Source: Caenorhabditis elegans (Eukaryota > Nematoda > Chromadorea > Rhabditida > Rhabditidae). From it: a DNA stretch of 64,000 nt. Shown here in pieces: positions 12,901 to 23,840 of this stretch. Location: contig NC_003282.8 of assembly GCF_000002985.6 (NCBI RefSeq), positions 2,542,001 through 2,606,000 of the forward strand, given 5' to 3'. Numbering within the stretch: the first letter of the stretch is position 1; each line of letters starts with the position of its first letter. The notes under the pieces were generated by a model. That model had not been told where the DNA came from. It searched no databases and was given only the letters and a program-made list of their open reading frames with translations. The position numbers and the translations under genes were made by a program.

Positions 12901-15106
12901 TTAAAACCGCCGTTAAAAAATAATCGATAAATTAAAAATTTCACAGGTAAACTTGGACAAGGATGCTTTGAGGATAATCATAAAGACTGCAGCTCTGGTT
13001 AGAAATTTGTTTAGCATTATTAAATTAAAATACAACATTTTCCAGTTCTTTCAATAAAAGAAACCAAATAGTTGTGTAAAGGAAACCCGAATGGATGGGA
13101 TTGTCGATGTCCTGGTTTGTGCATTCATGGTCTTAATAGTCTGAAATGAGACCGACTTTCAGGAAGCACTTCTCCCACTTGTCCAAAAAATGCTACCGCG
13201 GTTGCATCTGGTTAGTTTTGATAATCTGAATTATCGATTTTTCATTAAACAAATTCAGTGAAAAAAATCTGAAAAAATCTTTAAAAGTTGATAACTTCCA
13301 AGTTTTTTTGAAATTTTTAATGGAAAACAGATTTTGAAATTCAACCAATTTTATGGAAACTGCCGATTTTTCGGGATTTTTTGAAAAAACCGGTCAATTC
13401 TGAACAAAGACAATAAATTTTGGAAAAATATGGACTTTTGAAACAAAAATTTCTACATTTATTGATTTTCCAGACTACCGATTTTTCAAGACTTATTGAT
13501 TTTTCGTAGTTTGTAGACATTGCTCCAAAATAAACACATTTTTTCAGTAACTACTACTGCAAGCACATCCACAACAAAGACAAGTCCAACGAAGCCGGTG
13601 AGCATTTTTTAAATCGTTTTTTTTTTCAAATTTTCAAGCTCTGAAGCTTTTTATTGAGAAATTTTGTTGTATTTTCGTTGCGAGACCTCAAGAAAATAAT
13701 ATTTCAGCCAACTCCAACATCTCGTCCGACATCTGCTCCCACGATTCCCCCACAGCCTTCCGCAAACTCTACCCGAGCACCGGATATTGGAAAGACCCTG
13801 AGTACCCAACCACCCAGAAGAACGCCTCAGCCACATCCAAAGCCACCACCACCACCGCCTCCACCAATACATGAAGCGCAACCAGAGGTTTCCGATTCAA
13901 ACAAACTCGGAACAACTGCAGCATCTAGGAAGGATTGTGAGGTGAGAAACTTCACATCAAAAAATCAATTATTTTCAAAACAAAATTTAAAATTTAAAAA
14001 CTTGATAAATCGATGAATTTTCATAAAAATACCGAAAAGTATATCTTGAAAAGTCGATAAATGTTTTGTAAAAATCGATAATTCTTGAGATAAACACGTT
14101 TTTTGAAGTGTTCAATGATTTCCTATAAAAATCAATAATTTTGCAATATTCCAGCAGTCCGATGAGAACTGCAAGACGCCCACGTCAGCTCCAGCAGAAT
14201 CATCTTCAACTGCAGGAATTATTGGAGGAGTTGTTGCTTTGGTGGTGGTATGTGCTCTTGCAGTGCTCTTCTTCTTCTGCTGGAGAAATCGTAAGAAGGA
14301 GAAGCCGAAGGTCGTCAGGAAAGCACCACTTAGAGCACCCATCCGTCCCAGACAGCCGCCGAATCAGAATATCAAGCCTATTACGGTATCGATTATTTAC
14401 TGAAAAAATCAATAATATTTCTAAATTATTGATTTTTCAGCCTGCGACTCCCACACCATCTCAGCCATCAGAGGAAAATAAGGCTGCATTGGCCAAGCAG
14501 ATTGAAATGATGAAAATCCGGGCCCACATGAGAAAGGCAGAAGAGCGGCACAAGTGGGACACGAGAACCTCTAAGTTCAAAAAAAAAGGAGCAATCTTTA
14601 TCCCGATGGAGCCGGACGTACGTTTATTTATTGTTTTAATATTGAAATTGAAGCCAGCATGTCGACGGATTTGATTTGAATATAATCATGACTAGTTCCC
14701 TCAATTTTGAGAATTATGGGTCTCACCGCGAAGGTTACAGTAGCTTTGCACGGAGAGACCTGTGATGTTTAAATTGAGCGGATTCTAGTCATTTTTATAC
14801 TTAAATTGAAACCACTGACTTGATATATTGAAATAATTTTCAAAAAATATCAATAAACTTTTGCAGATCTTGCCAGCTGGTCCACTCCCCAACGACATCG
14901 TTCTGAAGAAAGTGGAGTATGATCCATCCGGCAATGAGATGTTTGATATTGGATCCGATGTCGATGACATCGAGCTGGATGCGTCTTTTATTGTGGATCC
15001 AAGCACGATCACGGAGGACGAGCCAACGAAGAACACACCATCGACAAAGGGAACGGAGACAACAGAGGATACAAAGAAGCCGACGGGAGGAAATAAGAAG
15101 AAATAA
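9917..15106 (+). CDS. Gene A: Cys-rich cassette receptor-like protein, single-pass, with cytoplasmic tail
   Basis: Usable exons: 9917-9923, 10692-10883, 11561-11629, 11746-11799, 11846-11908, 11957-12040, 12250-12294, 12343-12420, 12947-12997, 13163-13210, 13548-13597, 13708-13941, 14155-14385, 14441-14617 and 14867-15106 (540 aa, in frame). An N-terminal signal/anchor helix (CLIIMIILIMAF) is followed by short Cys cassettes, several ending R-C-P-G, all in phase 1. Then come a Thr/Pro stalk (13548-13941), a transmembrane helix (IIGGVVALVVVCALAVLFFF) with a basic stop-transfer, and a tail with DIGSDVDDIELD. Two further cassettes are damaged. The one starting at 11470 has its donor GT changed to GA by comparison with C. 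The one at 13046-13114 has an in-frame TAG. Both are 1-1 phase and can be skipped. Expression and function are unknown, and a decaying gene is possible. Confidence 0.65.
9945..10165. repeat. GC-rich dispersed repeat in gene A intron 1
   Basis: A GC-rich island of about 220 bp in AT-rich surroundings (GGCGCCGGCGCCTCCGCC). It is related to the copies at 10,943-11,171 and 31,155-31,409 and to a fragment near 16,230-16,320. Shared marks are GGGCTTCCAT at the edges, GGCAGCGGTCGACAC and GCGCCGCACTAT-like blocks. The long ORFs across it on both strands come from base composition. Confidence 0.6.
10943..11171. repeat. GC-rich dispersed repeat in gene A intron 2
   Basis: Second copy of the same GC-rich element, just after the exon ending 10,883. 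It keeps GGAAGCGGCCGACACG and CGCCGCACTATA and ends with GGAAGCCCTAG. It is non-coding. Confidence 0.6.
12430..12940. other. Intron between gene A cassettes; no gene seen
   Basis: This roughly 500-bp stretch holds a block (AAGATGCGTTTTTTCTAAAA) that looks like a decayed insertion, and short ORFs on both strands. I see no splice-bounded coding exon. The flanking cassettes join in phase across it. Confidence 0.4.
14660..14820. repeat. Inverted-repeat element in the last intron of gene A
   Basis: A copy of the gggtcccgcc-type fold-back element, with TATAATCATGACTAG and its inverted partner near 14,790. It lies between the exons ending 14,617 and starting 14,867. Confidence 0.65.
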
Positions 15107-15297
15107 GAGACTGATGGAATTGATTTGAGAACAGTTATTTCATTCAATCAATAAATGATTTTACTAGATTCCGATTTTTTTGGCTTTACACATACAGTTT
15201 GCAGCTTTTCAGAAAATCAGTTGCAAATTTAACGGAAATCGAGAATAAAAATTGAATTAGTTCTCGATTCTGAAATTTTCGAAACGGACGATTTTTG

Positions 15298-15695
15298 ATG
15301 ACAAGTGAGTTTATTTTGCTACTTTGAAACGATGCTCCGAGGTTCCAATGGGGGTGCTCTTTTCGATGCTCCTGCATTTCAAGTGTTGTTTAGCAACAGA
15401 AAAAGCGGGAATTCAAAATTTCGAATGAGAAGCAGGGTCCAGCGGCTGGCTGATTTTTTCGGCTGGCGCCGACAGCTGACTGCTCACAATTTTTCGGCTG
15501 TCGGCTGGTGCTCAGTCGGCTGTCGGCTGGTGCTACAAGCCGAAAATCACCAAATTTTCGGCTGGCGGTTGGCTGCGCAATCTTATATATATATGTTCAA
15601 TTTGTCTTTCAGGGTTCACTGGTGGAGCAAAGGAGAAGACGGCGGCTACGGAGGAGTCCAATGAAAAGAAGATTAATTTTAATGAACTATTTTAA
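15298..15695 (+). pseudogene. Mini-gene remnant: family first exon plus short last exon
   Basis: ATGACAA at 15298-15304 is followed by GTGAGT, matching the tiny first exons of genes A and D (ATG, six to seven bases, phase 1). After an intron, an acceptor at 15611-15612 opens a frame ending TAA at 15693, giving a 29-aa product (start MTRFTGGAKE). This looks like a family member reduced to its first exon and a terminal fragment. Related blocks exist at 30,407, 19,697 and 20,368 and, inverted, near 17,950 and 22,060. A functional peptide is unlikely. Confidence 0.35.
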
Positions 15696-15719
15696 TTATA
15701 TATATATGTTGTTTTTTTA

Positions 15720-16330
15720 AACAATATTATTGATTAGGGCTTTAAAAACGCCAAAAACGTTTGTTTATTATTTTGAAACTAAACTTAAATCTTTATTGAT
15801 GCAGCGAGCCCATTCCAGCAATATTCGGCAACTCGCCAAATGTTCCATTCATCTTTTGAAATTTCTCAACAAAATTGGCGATTTCCGACTGTTTCAGCAA
15901 TTTGAAGCAATATTTAATATTTTTAAACAAATTTGTTAATTTCGGCGTCCTTGGAAGCTTACGATACTTTGTCAACTTTCGATTATAGTTGGCAACTTTT
16001 GGAACATTTTTGGCAATTTCTGAAAGCTCTCCGCAATCGGCGGCAATTTTAACAGCTTCTGACATTCATCGTAAAATGTATAGCAAGTTGATAAATAGAG
16101 GTCTTTAATAGCAAACAAGTTTGATATTTTTTGTCCATTTCTGGCAACTTCCGACAGCTTTCAGAGATTTCCTCCTATTGTTAAAAATTTTCGACATCTT
16201 TCCCCAGCTTTCTGTAGCTGTTGAAGTTTTTTCCACGAGTAACGGTAGACTAGGGCTTCTATGAGAGGTAGGCGCGGTTTCAGTGCTTGACACCTGCCTC
16301 CAGCCTGCCTGCCTCAACAATATGAAAAGA
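15720..16330. other. Downstream half of the family 3' repeat; no gene
   Basis: The sequence starting GATTAGGGCTTTAAAAACGC recurs at about 30,735 and inverted at about 21,700. It is followed by degenerate GCAACTTTCGGCAA-type runs and a fragment of the GC-rich repeat near 16,230-16,320. No coding structure was seen. Confidence 0.5.
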
Positions 16331-17672
16331 GACTGATGGGATTGATTTGAGAACAGTCGTGAGATTTGAATAAAACTAACTGGTATCTTACAATTATTAA
16401 ATTCGATCAATAAACGATTTTACTAAATTCCGATTTTTTGGCTATAAACATACAGGGTGACAATTAATTGTAGCAACAGAATTCGCGCTCTTTTGCACAG
16501 TTACATTTGTCATTATATGCAATTTTTTTTATTTTAAACAATTTTATCTGACCCATGTTTTCAATGAAGTTATGGGGGTTAAAACAAAAAAAAGATTTTC
16601 ACTGCCATTTAACGGGAATTGGAGGAGCTCCAGGAGCTCAAAATAATTCCAAAGTTAAACTGTAACTGGTATTTTATATTTTCGAAGTCTTATCTTGTGA
16701 ACATAACATCCCAAGCCAGCAGATACAAAAAATTATGATCTGGTTTAACAGATTCCGTCAATTGACCGGTATGGCTGATATTGTAGGTTTTGTCATTACT
16801 AATAGTCTTCTATACAATGCAAAAAACCTGGATAACACTCATTGGACGGGCTAATAGTTTTTTTCCTCTATTGCTTCTGGGGTCTCCTTGGGGACGAGAA
16901 GACAATGGCGCCCCTACTTGCCGACAGTTTACTGTCACTCCCCACTGTGCACATGATGCCTCAGTAAGCTCAATAAACAGGGTGCCATCGCGATGTGAGC
17001 ATCACAAAACGACAATTCGTAGAGGCCACATGAGTGCATTACGCCCCAAATGAAATAAAAATTTGAAAAAATATCAACAGATTCGTTTCCACTTTAGTAC
17101 CATTTTCAGGAAAAAAAATCTACTTTGTGAGAAGTTTTTGATTTTAGAAAAATTGTGGCCTGTGGAAAAAATCGTGGCACAAAAATTTTCGATTTTCAGC
17201 AGACCCTACAATATCAGCCATACCGGTCAATTGACGGACTCTGTTAAACCAGATCATACTTTTTTGTATCTGCTGGCTTGGGATGTTATGTTCACAAGAT
17301 AAGACTTCGAAAATATAAAATACCAGTTACAGTTTAACTTTGGAAACATTTTGAGCTCCTGGAGCTCCTTCAATTCCCCTTAAATGGCAGGGAAAATGTT
17401 GTTTTTTTTTAATTTGGACCCCCATAACTTCATTGAAAACATGGGTCAGATAAAATTGTTTAAAAAAATTGCATATGATGACAAATGTAACTACCGTAGT
17501 CTGTGCAAAAGAGCGCGAATTCTGTTGCTACAATTAATTGTCACCCTGTATGTTTATAGCCAAAAAATCGGAATTTAGTAAAATCGTTTATTGATCGAAT
17601 GTAATAATTGTAAGATACCAGTTAGTTTTATTCAAATCTCACGAATATTTTCAAATCAATCCCATCAGTCTC
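16329..17672. repeat. Inverted repeat centred near 17,000 carrying a fold-back transposon
   Basis: Left arm (about 16,329-16,800) and right arm (about 17,200-17,672) pair with a constant coordinate sum of 34,001 and no indels at the points checked. The outer 120 bp of each arm is gene-family 3' sequence (GACTGATGGGATTGATTTGA), and the inner part is the terminal repeat of the element at 16453-17548. The insertion therefore sits exactly at the axis of an inverted duplication of flanking DNA. Confidence 0.65.
16453..17548. mobile_element. TA-flanked non-autonomous DNA transposon with long terminal inverted repeats (about 1.1 kb)
   Basis: Ends are CAGGGTGACAATTAATTGTA and its exact reverse complement, with TA on both outer sides (TA at 16451 and 17549). 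This fits Tc1/mariner-type target duplication. The terminal inverted repeats run about 330 bp. The unpaired middle (about 16,800-17,190) has no intact transposase. An inverted fragment related to the middle lies at about 20,840-21,000. The subfamily is not identified. Confidence 0.7.
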
Positions 17673-18060
17673 TCTTCTTATTTTTACTATTTCCTCCCTG
17701 CGACTCCTTTGTATCCTCCGTTTTTTCCGTTCCCTTTGTTAATGGTCAACACTGAAAAACAAATTCAAAATATACATGGGATTGATTTTGATTTTTTTTA
17801 AACAAAAAATCAATAACTTTGCGGTCTCTCATTCAAAATTTTGAATTCCCGCTTTTTCTGTTGCTAAACAAGACTCTTGAAATGCAGGAGCATCGAAAAG
17901 AGCACCCCCATCGGGACCTCGGAGTATCGTTTAAAAGTATAAAAATAAAAAAAACTCACTTGTCATTAAGAATCGCCCGTTTCGAAGATTCCACAATCGA
18001 GAACTGATTTAATTTTTGATACTTTCAATTCAAATTTAAAAAAAAAGATTGCGTGGCAGG
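17580..18060 (-). repeat. Inverted copy of the family 3'-end/first-exon segment
   Basis: On the minus strand this reads like the region after gene A. It carries TTTGAATAAAACTAACTGGTATC, the AGTTCTCGATT... block, and an ATGACAA|GTGAGT first exon near 17,955. Compare 15,110-15,400 and 30,060-30,500. No complete gene remains. Confidence 0.55.
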
Positions 18061-18124
18061 AGTTCACGGTGAAATTGAATTTTTTTGAATGAAATTTCAA
18101 AAGAAAATATCGATTTTGATCCCT

Positions 18125-18851
18125 AAAATTAATTTAATTTAATTTAATTGAATTTAATTTATTACGATAGTAAGATATCTTGAGTTAAAACAAAGACACA
18201 TAATAATTAATACAAACCATCACAAGTGGTTACATAAACAAAAATGGAAAAAACAATAAGAAAGAGACAAGAAAAAAACGTAATGGCTACAGTGAAGAAG
18301 CAACAAGAAGCACAAAATAAATGGGTAAAAAGCAGGAATAACTGATGAATAAAAGTGAAGATAAGGTAACATTAGATCAGTGTTGTTTCATTGTAGGTAG
18401 TGTTCTGTTAACAAAAAAGTGCCTCCTGAGTTTAGTGCTCCAGACATATTTATTTTTAGAACGAGTGCGGGTCTCGTGATGTTCAAATAACTCAGATGTT
18501 TTAAGTCCACTTTACCAGAGTTCATTCTGATTACTTGGATTCTGTCAATTATTTTGCGTCTTGTGCTCAAGGTTTGGATGTGGAACAACTCGTTACGTTC
18601 TATGTCTAATTTGTAATCTTTATCGGTTGGATTAATTTTTTTTTTTTGATTCTACTATAAAGGCGTCTAGTGAATGCGTTTTGTACAAATTCTATGGTTT
18701 TCTCGTCCGATTTTTTCAACGGAGAAGACACTACAGTCTCATATTCTGAACGGGGACGGATGAAAGTTTTGTATAAGAGAGTCATTAGTTTCGCATTGGA
18801 GGTACTGTACTGGTTGAATATGTTGAGGTTATTACAAAAAATAACAAACAT
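18125..18851 (-). mobile_element. 5'-truncated antisense LINE fragment
   Basis: The fragment begins with the (TTAAA)n-like tail at 18,125 (minus-strand 3' end). It is related throughout to the last roughly 700 bp of the LINE at 46.7-49.5 kb. The minus frame at 18606-18851 carries LYKTFIRPR and FVQNAFTRRLYSRIK, matching the C-terminal part of that element's protein. Frameshifts and substitutions make it a dead copy. It shows the usual 5' truncation from incomplete reverse transcription. Confidence 0.75.
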
Positions 18852-18985
18852 TTCCGATTTCCTTCAAGCATTTTCTTGAAAAGTTACTTGCGGCAAAAAT
18901 GAAAATTTTCATGGTGCATCTGTGAGCTCGTTGTTGTCAGAGAGAATCTAATTTTGTGAAATATTGATGAATTTCTGATTGTGAA

Positions 18986-19400
18986 TACCGTATATCTCCT
19001 ATTAATATGGCCTCCCTATTAGACTTGCACTCCCTATTAGTATTGCCCCTCGGAGACCTTCCGAAAATTAGTATGGCACTCCCTAATAGCCTTGCGTTTA
19101 CTCTTTTTTATTGCAGGCCCGTCTTCAGGATTTCAACGAAAAAATTTGCCTATTTTGCAACAGTTTTTCACAACATTTCTGCGAGATTGAAGTTTTTGAA
19201 CTTATATGTTACAATTAAAATCAAATTTTCTGAATTTTTACATAAGATTCGAGCTTTTTCAGAAAAAAACTAGTAAGCTCAAAGTCAGAAAAATGTTCTG
19301 AAAATTAGTATTGCACTCCCTAATAGTCCCTATTAGTATTGCAAGCGGGAAGGCCATCGAAAAATAGTATTGCAGCCATATTAATAGAAGAAATACGGTA
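18986..19400. mobile_element. MITE with TACCGTAT...CTATTAATA terminal inverted repeats
   Basis: Left end TACCGTATATCTCCTATTAA and right end TTAATAGAAGAAATACGGTA are inverted partners. Inside are several direct and inverted copies of CTCCCTATTAGTATTGC-like units. There is no coding capacity. It is non-autonomous, with transposase family not assigned. Confidence 0.6.
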
Positions 19401-19619
19401 GTTGTTTGCTGTTCAGTTAAATCTTTGTGGAATTATCTTTATTCTGAACATTTTTATGACAACAAAAGAGTGTTGCTATAATAATTTGTCACTAGCTTTC
19501 ATGAAAATCGATATGTTTCAAGGAAATCTGTGTAATTTTAGGGATGAAAATCAATTTTTTTTTGAAATTTAATTCGAAAAAAATTAAATCTCCCCGTGAA
19601 CTCCTGCCACTCAATGTAA

Positions 19620-20160
19620 TTTTTCAAATTTGAGTTGAAAATATCAAAAATTAAATCAGTTCTCGATTGTGGAATCTTCGAAACGGGCGATTCTTAATGA
19701 CAAGTGAGTTTATTTTGCTACTTTTAAACAATGCTTCGATGCTCCGATGGGGGTGCTTTTTTTTCGATGCTCCTGCATTTCAAGAGTGTTGTTCAGCATC
19801 AGAAAGAGCGAAAAATAAAAAATTTTGAATGAAAGACAGCGAAGTTAATTTCACACAGCTTTATTGTTTTGATTGGTGGCGGTGTTTACCGAGAAGCAGC
19901 ATGTTTGAAGAAAACCATCAATTGAAAATGTTCAGGTACTGAATCAATGTCTACTATGCTTACGATATTCATATCAACAAAGGTCAACAGAGGATACAAA
20001 AGCGTCGAAGAGTGGAAACAAGAAAAATAAGAAGAGAGACTGATGGGATTGATTTGAGAACAGTCGTGAGATTTGAATAAAACTAACTGGTATCTTACAA
20101 TTATTGCATTCGATCAATAAACGATTCAATTAAAATCCAAGTTTTTGGTTTTACGCACAC
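19620..20160 (+). repeat. Family first-exon/3'-end segment, plus orientation
   Basis: Carries AGTTCTCGATTGTGGAATC, an ATGACAA|GTGAGT first exon at about 19,698-19,704, then a short 3'-end block (AACAGAGGATACAAAAGCG...) ending in the shared AATAAA context near 20,120. The middle of the gene is absent, as in the other remnants. Confidence 0.5.
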
Positions 20161-22487
20161 AGTTTGCAGAAATGGATAGTTTTCAGAAAATCAAGGAAAA
20201 CAGTACAATTTTTAGCGATGAAAATCGATATTTTCTTTTGAAATTTCATTTAAAAAAATTTAATTTTACCGTGAATTCCTGCCACGCAATGTGTTGTTTT
20301 TCAAATTTGATTTGAAAATATCAAAAATTTGATTAGTTCTCGATTCTGGATTCTTCGAAACGAATGATTCATGATGACACGTAAGTTTATTTTTCTACTT
20401 TCAAACCATGCTCTGAGGTTCCGATGAGGGTGCTCTTTCCGATGCTCCTGCATGTCCAGAACGTTGTTTAGCATTAGAAAGAGCGGGAATTCGAAATTTT
20501 GAGTGAGAAATTGCAAATTATTGATTTTTTGTTCAAAAAAGCTCAAATCAATCCTATGTTTATGTTGAATTTGTCTTTCAGGGTTGACCATCAACGAAGG
20601 GAACAGAAACAACGGAGGATGCAAAGGAGTCGCAGGAAGGAAATAAGAAGAATAAGAAGAGAGACTGATGGAATTGATTTGAAAATATTCGTGAGATCTT
20701 AATGAGAATAACTGGTATCTTACAATTTTCACATTCGATTTAATAAACGATTTTATCGAAAAGTTATTTTGATTTTTGTTCACATTGAATAACATTTTTC
20801 TAAAATCGAAAACTTCTAGCAAAGTAGATATTTTCCCTGAAAATGGTACTAAAGTGGAAACGAATCTGTTGATATTTTTTCAAATTTTTATTTCATTAGG
20901 GGCATAATGCTCTCATGTGCTCTCTACGAATAGTCGTTTTGTGATGCATCGCGATGGCACCCTGTTTATTGAGCTTACTGAGACATTAAGTGCACATCAC
21001 GGGAGTGCGGCAAATCTCAAAATTTGAAGAGGTCGGCAAATTCGGAAAATTGGGCATATTTGCCGCCCCTGGACGAAAGCTTGCTATGTGCCAAGTGAAA
21101 GATATATGTTGCATTACTAGAATGTCCAAATATCTTGCCGCTAAGCGGTATAAAGTTGCCCATGTATTGTGCAATCTATATCTGTAACTTGGCACATATC
21201 GACATACATGTTATCCACCTTTTCACTGCCGCCCAACTTCCAGATTATTGAAAAAAATTATCGATTTTTTTTTGCAATTCTTTCTGAAATCAAAACCTTT
21301 GTATGGGTAGAGGTAATAGGCAGTGAGTTTAATGAAATTATTAAATTCCAAATTCAGAAATAGCTGATTCTTTTCAATTTCAGATGATTCAACATCTTTC
21401 CAAAGTTCCGAAAATGCTTACAAAAATTCATTTGAGCGGCGTAAAAAAATTGCCGAAAATGTTCTAAAAAATGCCAAATATCGTCGAAAGTTCACAAAAT
21501 GTGTCTAAAGTTTCCGAAGACGCTGAAGGTTATGAAGGTTATTGAAATTGTCGGTAACAGTCAAGTTTGTCGAAAAAGTTTAAAATAAATAGTTGGAACA
21601 TCTGAGAGCAACCGACTTTTGCCGGAATGGGCTGGCTGCATCCATAAAGCTTTTAAGTTTAGTTTCAAAATATCAAACAAAAGTTTTTGGCGTTTTTAAA
21701 GCCCTAATCAATAATATTATTGAAATCAATATTTACAAAAAAACCAACAAATAAATAATTAAAATAGTTAGATAAAATTAATCCTCTTTCATTGAACTCC
21801 TTCGTATCCTCCGTCTCTTCCTTTGCTCCACCAGTCGAGTCAACCCTGAAAGACAAATTCAATATAAACATAGGATTGATTTGAGCTTTTTTGAACAAAA
21901 GCCAATAATTTGCAATTTCTCACTCAAAATTTCGAATTCCCGCTCTTTCTAATGCTAAACAACGTTCTGGACATGCAGGAGCATCGAAAAGAGCACCCTC
22001 ATCGGAAGTTCCGATTCGGAACCTCAGAGCATGGTTTGAAAGTAGCAAAATAAACTTACGTGTCATCATAAATCGTTCGTTTTGAAGAATTCAGAATCGA
22101 GAACTAATCAAATTTTTGATATTTTCAAATCAAATTTGGAAAAACAACACATTGCGCGGCAGGAGTTCACGGTAAAATGTAATTTTTTTCGAATGAAATT
22201 TCAAAAGAAAATATCGATTTTCATCGCTAAAAGTTGTACTGTTTTCCTTGATTTTCTGAAAACTATCCATTTCTGCAAACTGTGTGCGTAAAACCAAAAC
22301 CTTGGATTTTAATAGAATCGTTTATTGATCGAATTTAATAATTGTAAGATACCAGTTAGTTTTATTCAAATCTCACGACTGTTCTCAAATCAATCCCATC
22401 AGTCTCTCTTCTTATTCTTTTTATTTCCACCCTTCGACGTTTTTGTATCCTCTGTTGACCTTTGTTGATATGAATATCGTAAGCATA
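19955..22487. repeat. Diverged inverted repeat (arms about 19,955-20,585 and 21,845-22,487)
   Basis: The left arm and the reverse complement of the right arm align for about 630 bp (TATGCTTACGATATTCATAT to the GTCTTTCAGGGTTGA block), with scattered differences and small indels. Each arm contains an ATGATGACAC|GTAAGT first-exon copy (about 20,370 and, inverted, 22,065). The arms are clearly older than the perfect inverted duplication at 24.1-28.8 kb. The spacer holds the 20,840-21,000 transposon fragment and no gene. Confidence 0.6.
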
Positions 22488-22813
22488 AAATCTTCTGATA
22501 AAAAACATTATAAAAAATAGGAGCGTTTTAGAAAATTTAAATTTTTCGTTGAAAAATATTTTTTTGTTGGAAAATCCTCAAATAGTGTGAAACATTGGCA
22601 ATTTCTTGAAGAAAAAAGTGTAAATTGACCGAGACTTTTTTTGATAATTGATATACTGTTAGAAAAAAAGACACATTTTGGAAAATTCAATAAATGTTAG
22701 GAAAAATCCAAATGTTTATTTTAGAGAAACAGTGAGCCTTACTTAATTTCCATTTATTTTATAAACAGTTCTGAGTTTTTTTAGCTAAAGGTTTCGAATA
22801 TCTTTTTATTTCA

Positions 22814-22917
22814 GAAAGATCGAGATGATCAGCCGTTTCCTTGGTTCGAGATTTTTTTTACCATAATTCCAATTTTTGTGCTTTGTTTTTGCCTTCTGTG
22901 TAAGAGTAATATTTAGA
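22814..22917 (+). pseudogene. Orphan last exon: transmembrane C-terminus
   Basis: A TTTTTATTTCAG acceptor ends at 22,813-22,814 and is followed by an open frame, KDRDDQPFPWFEI then FFTIIPIFVLCFCLLC, ending KSNI-TAG near 22,917. This is one hydrophobic helix with a very short tail, like a membrane-anchor exon. No in-phase upstream exon was found on the plus strand within 2 kb. It may be the anchor left from a lost family member, lying tail-to-tail with C-L. Confidence 0.4.
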
Positions 22918-22929
22918 AAACGAGGATCT

Positions 22930-23830
22930 GGCGGAATTAAAAAGTATCGTTGCCTTTATGAATCATGATAATGAATATTTGAATTATTCGAATGTCTACG
23001 TGTGTTATTTTTTGTGGAAAATTGATATAAACTAACTTAATTTCCAGTTAAATGTTATAATCTTTTAAAAGTATTTATAAATTTCCTTGACAGCAAAAAA
23101 ATTAAAATTTAATATTTTCACTGTTTTTGACAGCTGAATTGCATATTTCGGGTATTTGTATCAATAAGAAGTTTCACTCCAAAGTAAATAAAAATTGCTT
23201 TTCCGAGTAAAGCCACTTGCACGGAAATTCGAATTTCGCATTTTTTTGGTTTTTCTCCTACTTTCATGTTGTTTCTCAAAATCTAATTGTAAGCAAAATT
23301 ATACTTCTCTGGAGAAACAAAATTTCAGAATGAATTTAAAAATTTTTTAATGATAAATATTTTGTAGTTTATTACTGGTCGTCGGCCACAAACAAAATCT
23401 ACAAAATAGAGTAAAAAATGACTAAGACTTGCGTTTTGGATGCTGTGATACAACAGTTATTGCAGAAATTCGCAACTTCTTTTCAGATTTTAGTAACTGT
23501 TTAGCCAAGTTTTGCCAACCTTAGAACTTTTCAGTGCCAATTTCTGAGAGAATCCCCAACTTTCATCAATTTTACCCAACTTTAAAGGTCTGCAAGAGTG
23601 CTTCAAAACCTGGGTTGGGAAGACTTTTGATGTTTTTTAGGATGACTGAGTGTAGGTTAACATTCAGAAAACCTTGGCGGAATGAAATGTAGACATTTTC
23701 TTGATCGACATAAAAATCTACACAATTTTTGGAGTAATTTTGCAGTCACCTATTTCAACGGCTCTTTTTTTTTAAAGTAGAACCTGTTATATATTTCCAT
23801 TTTTTCTAAAACTTCATTGGTTTTCAAAGT
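22930..23830. other. Intergenic, AT-rich; no gene seen
   Basis: Between the orphan exon and the C-L stop codon I see only AT-rich sequence and a weak run of CCAACTTT-type repeats (about 23,510-23,590). There are no splice-bounded frames. Confidence 0.5.
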
Positions 23831-23840
23831 GTTGTGAGTT

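Noticed and set aside
16790-17053. ORF in the centre of the TA-flanked element as a transposase
   Set aside because: No recognisable catalytic or DNA-binding motif; too short.
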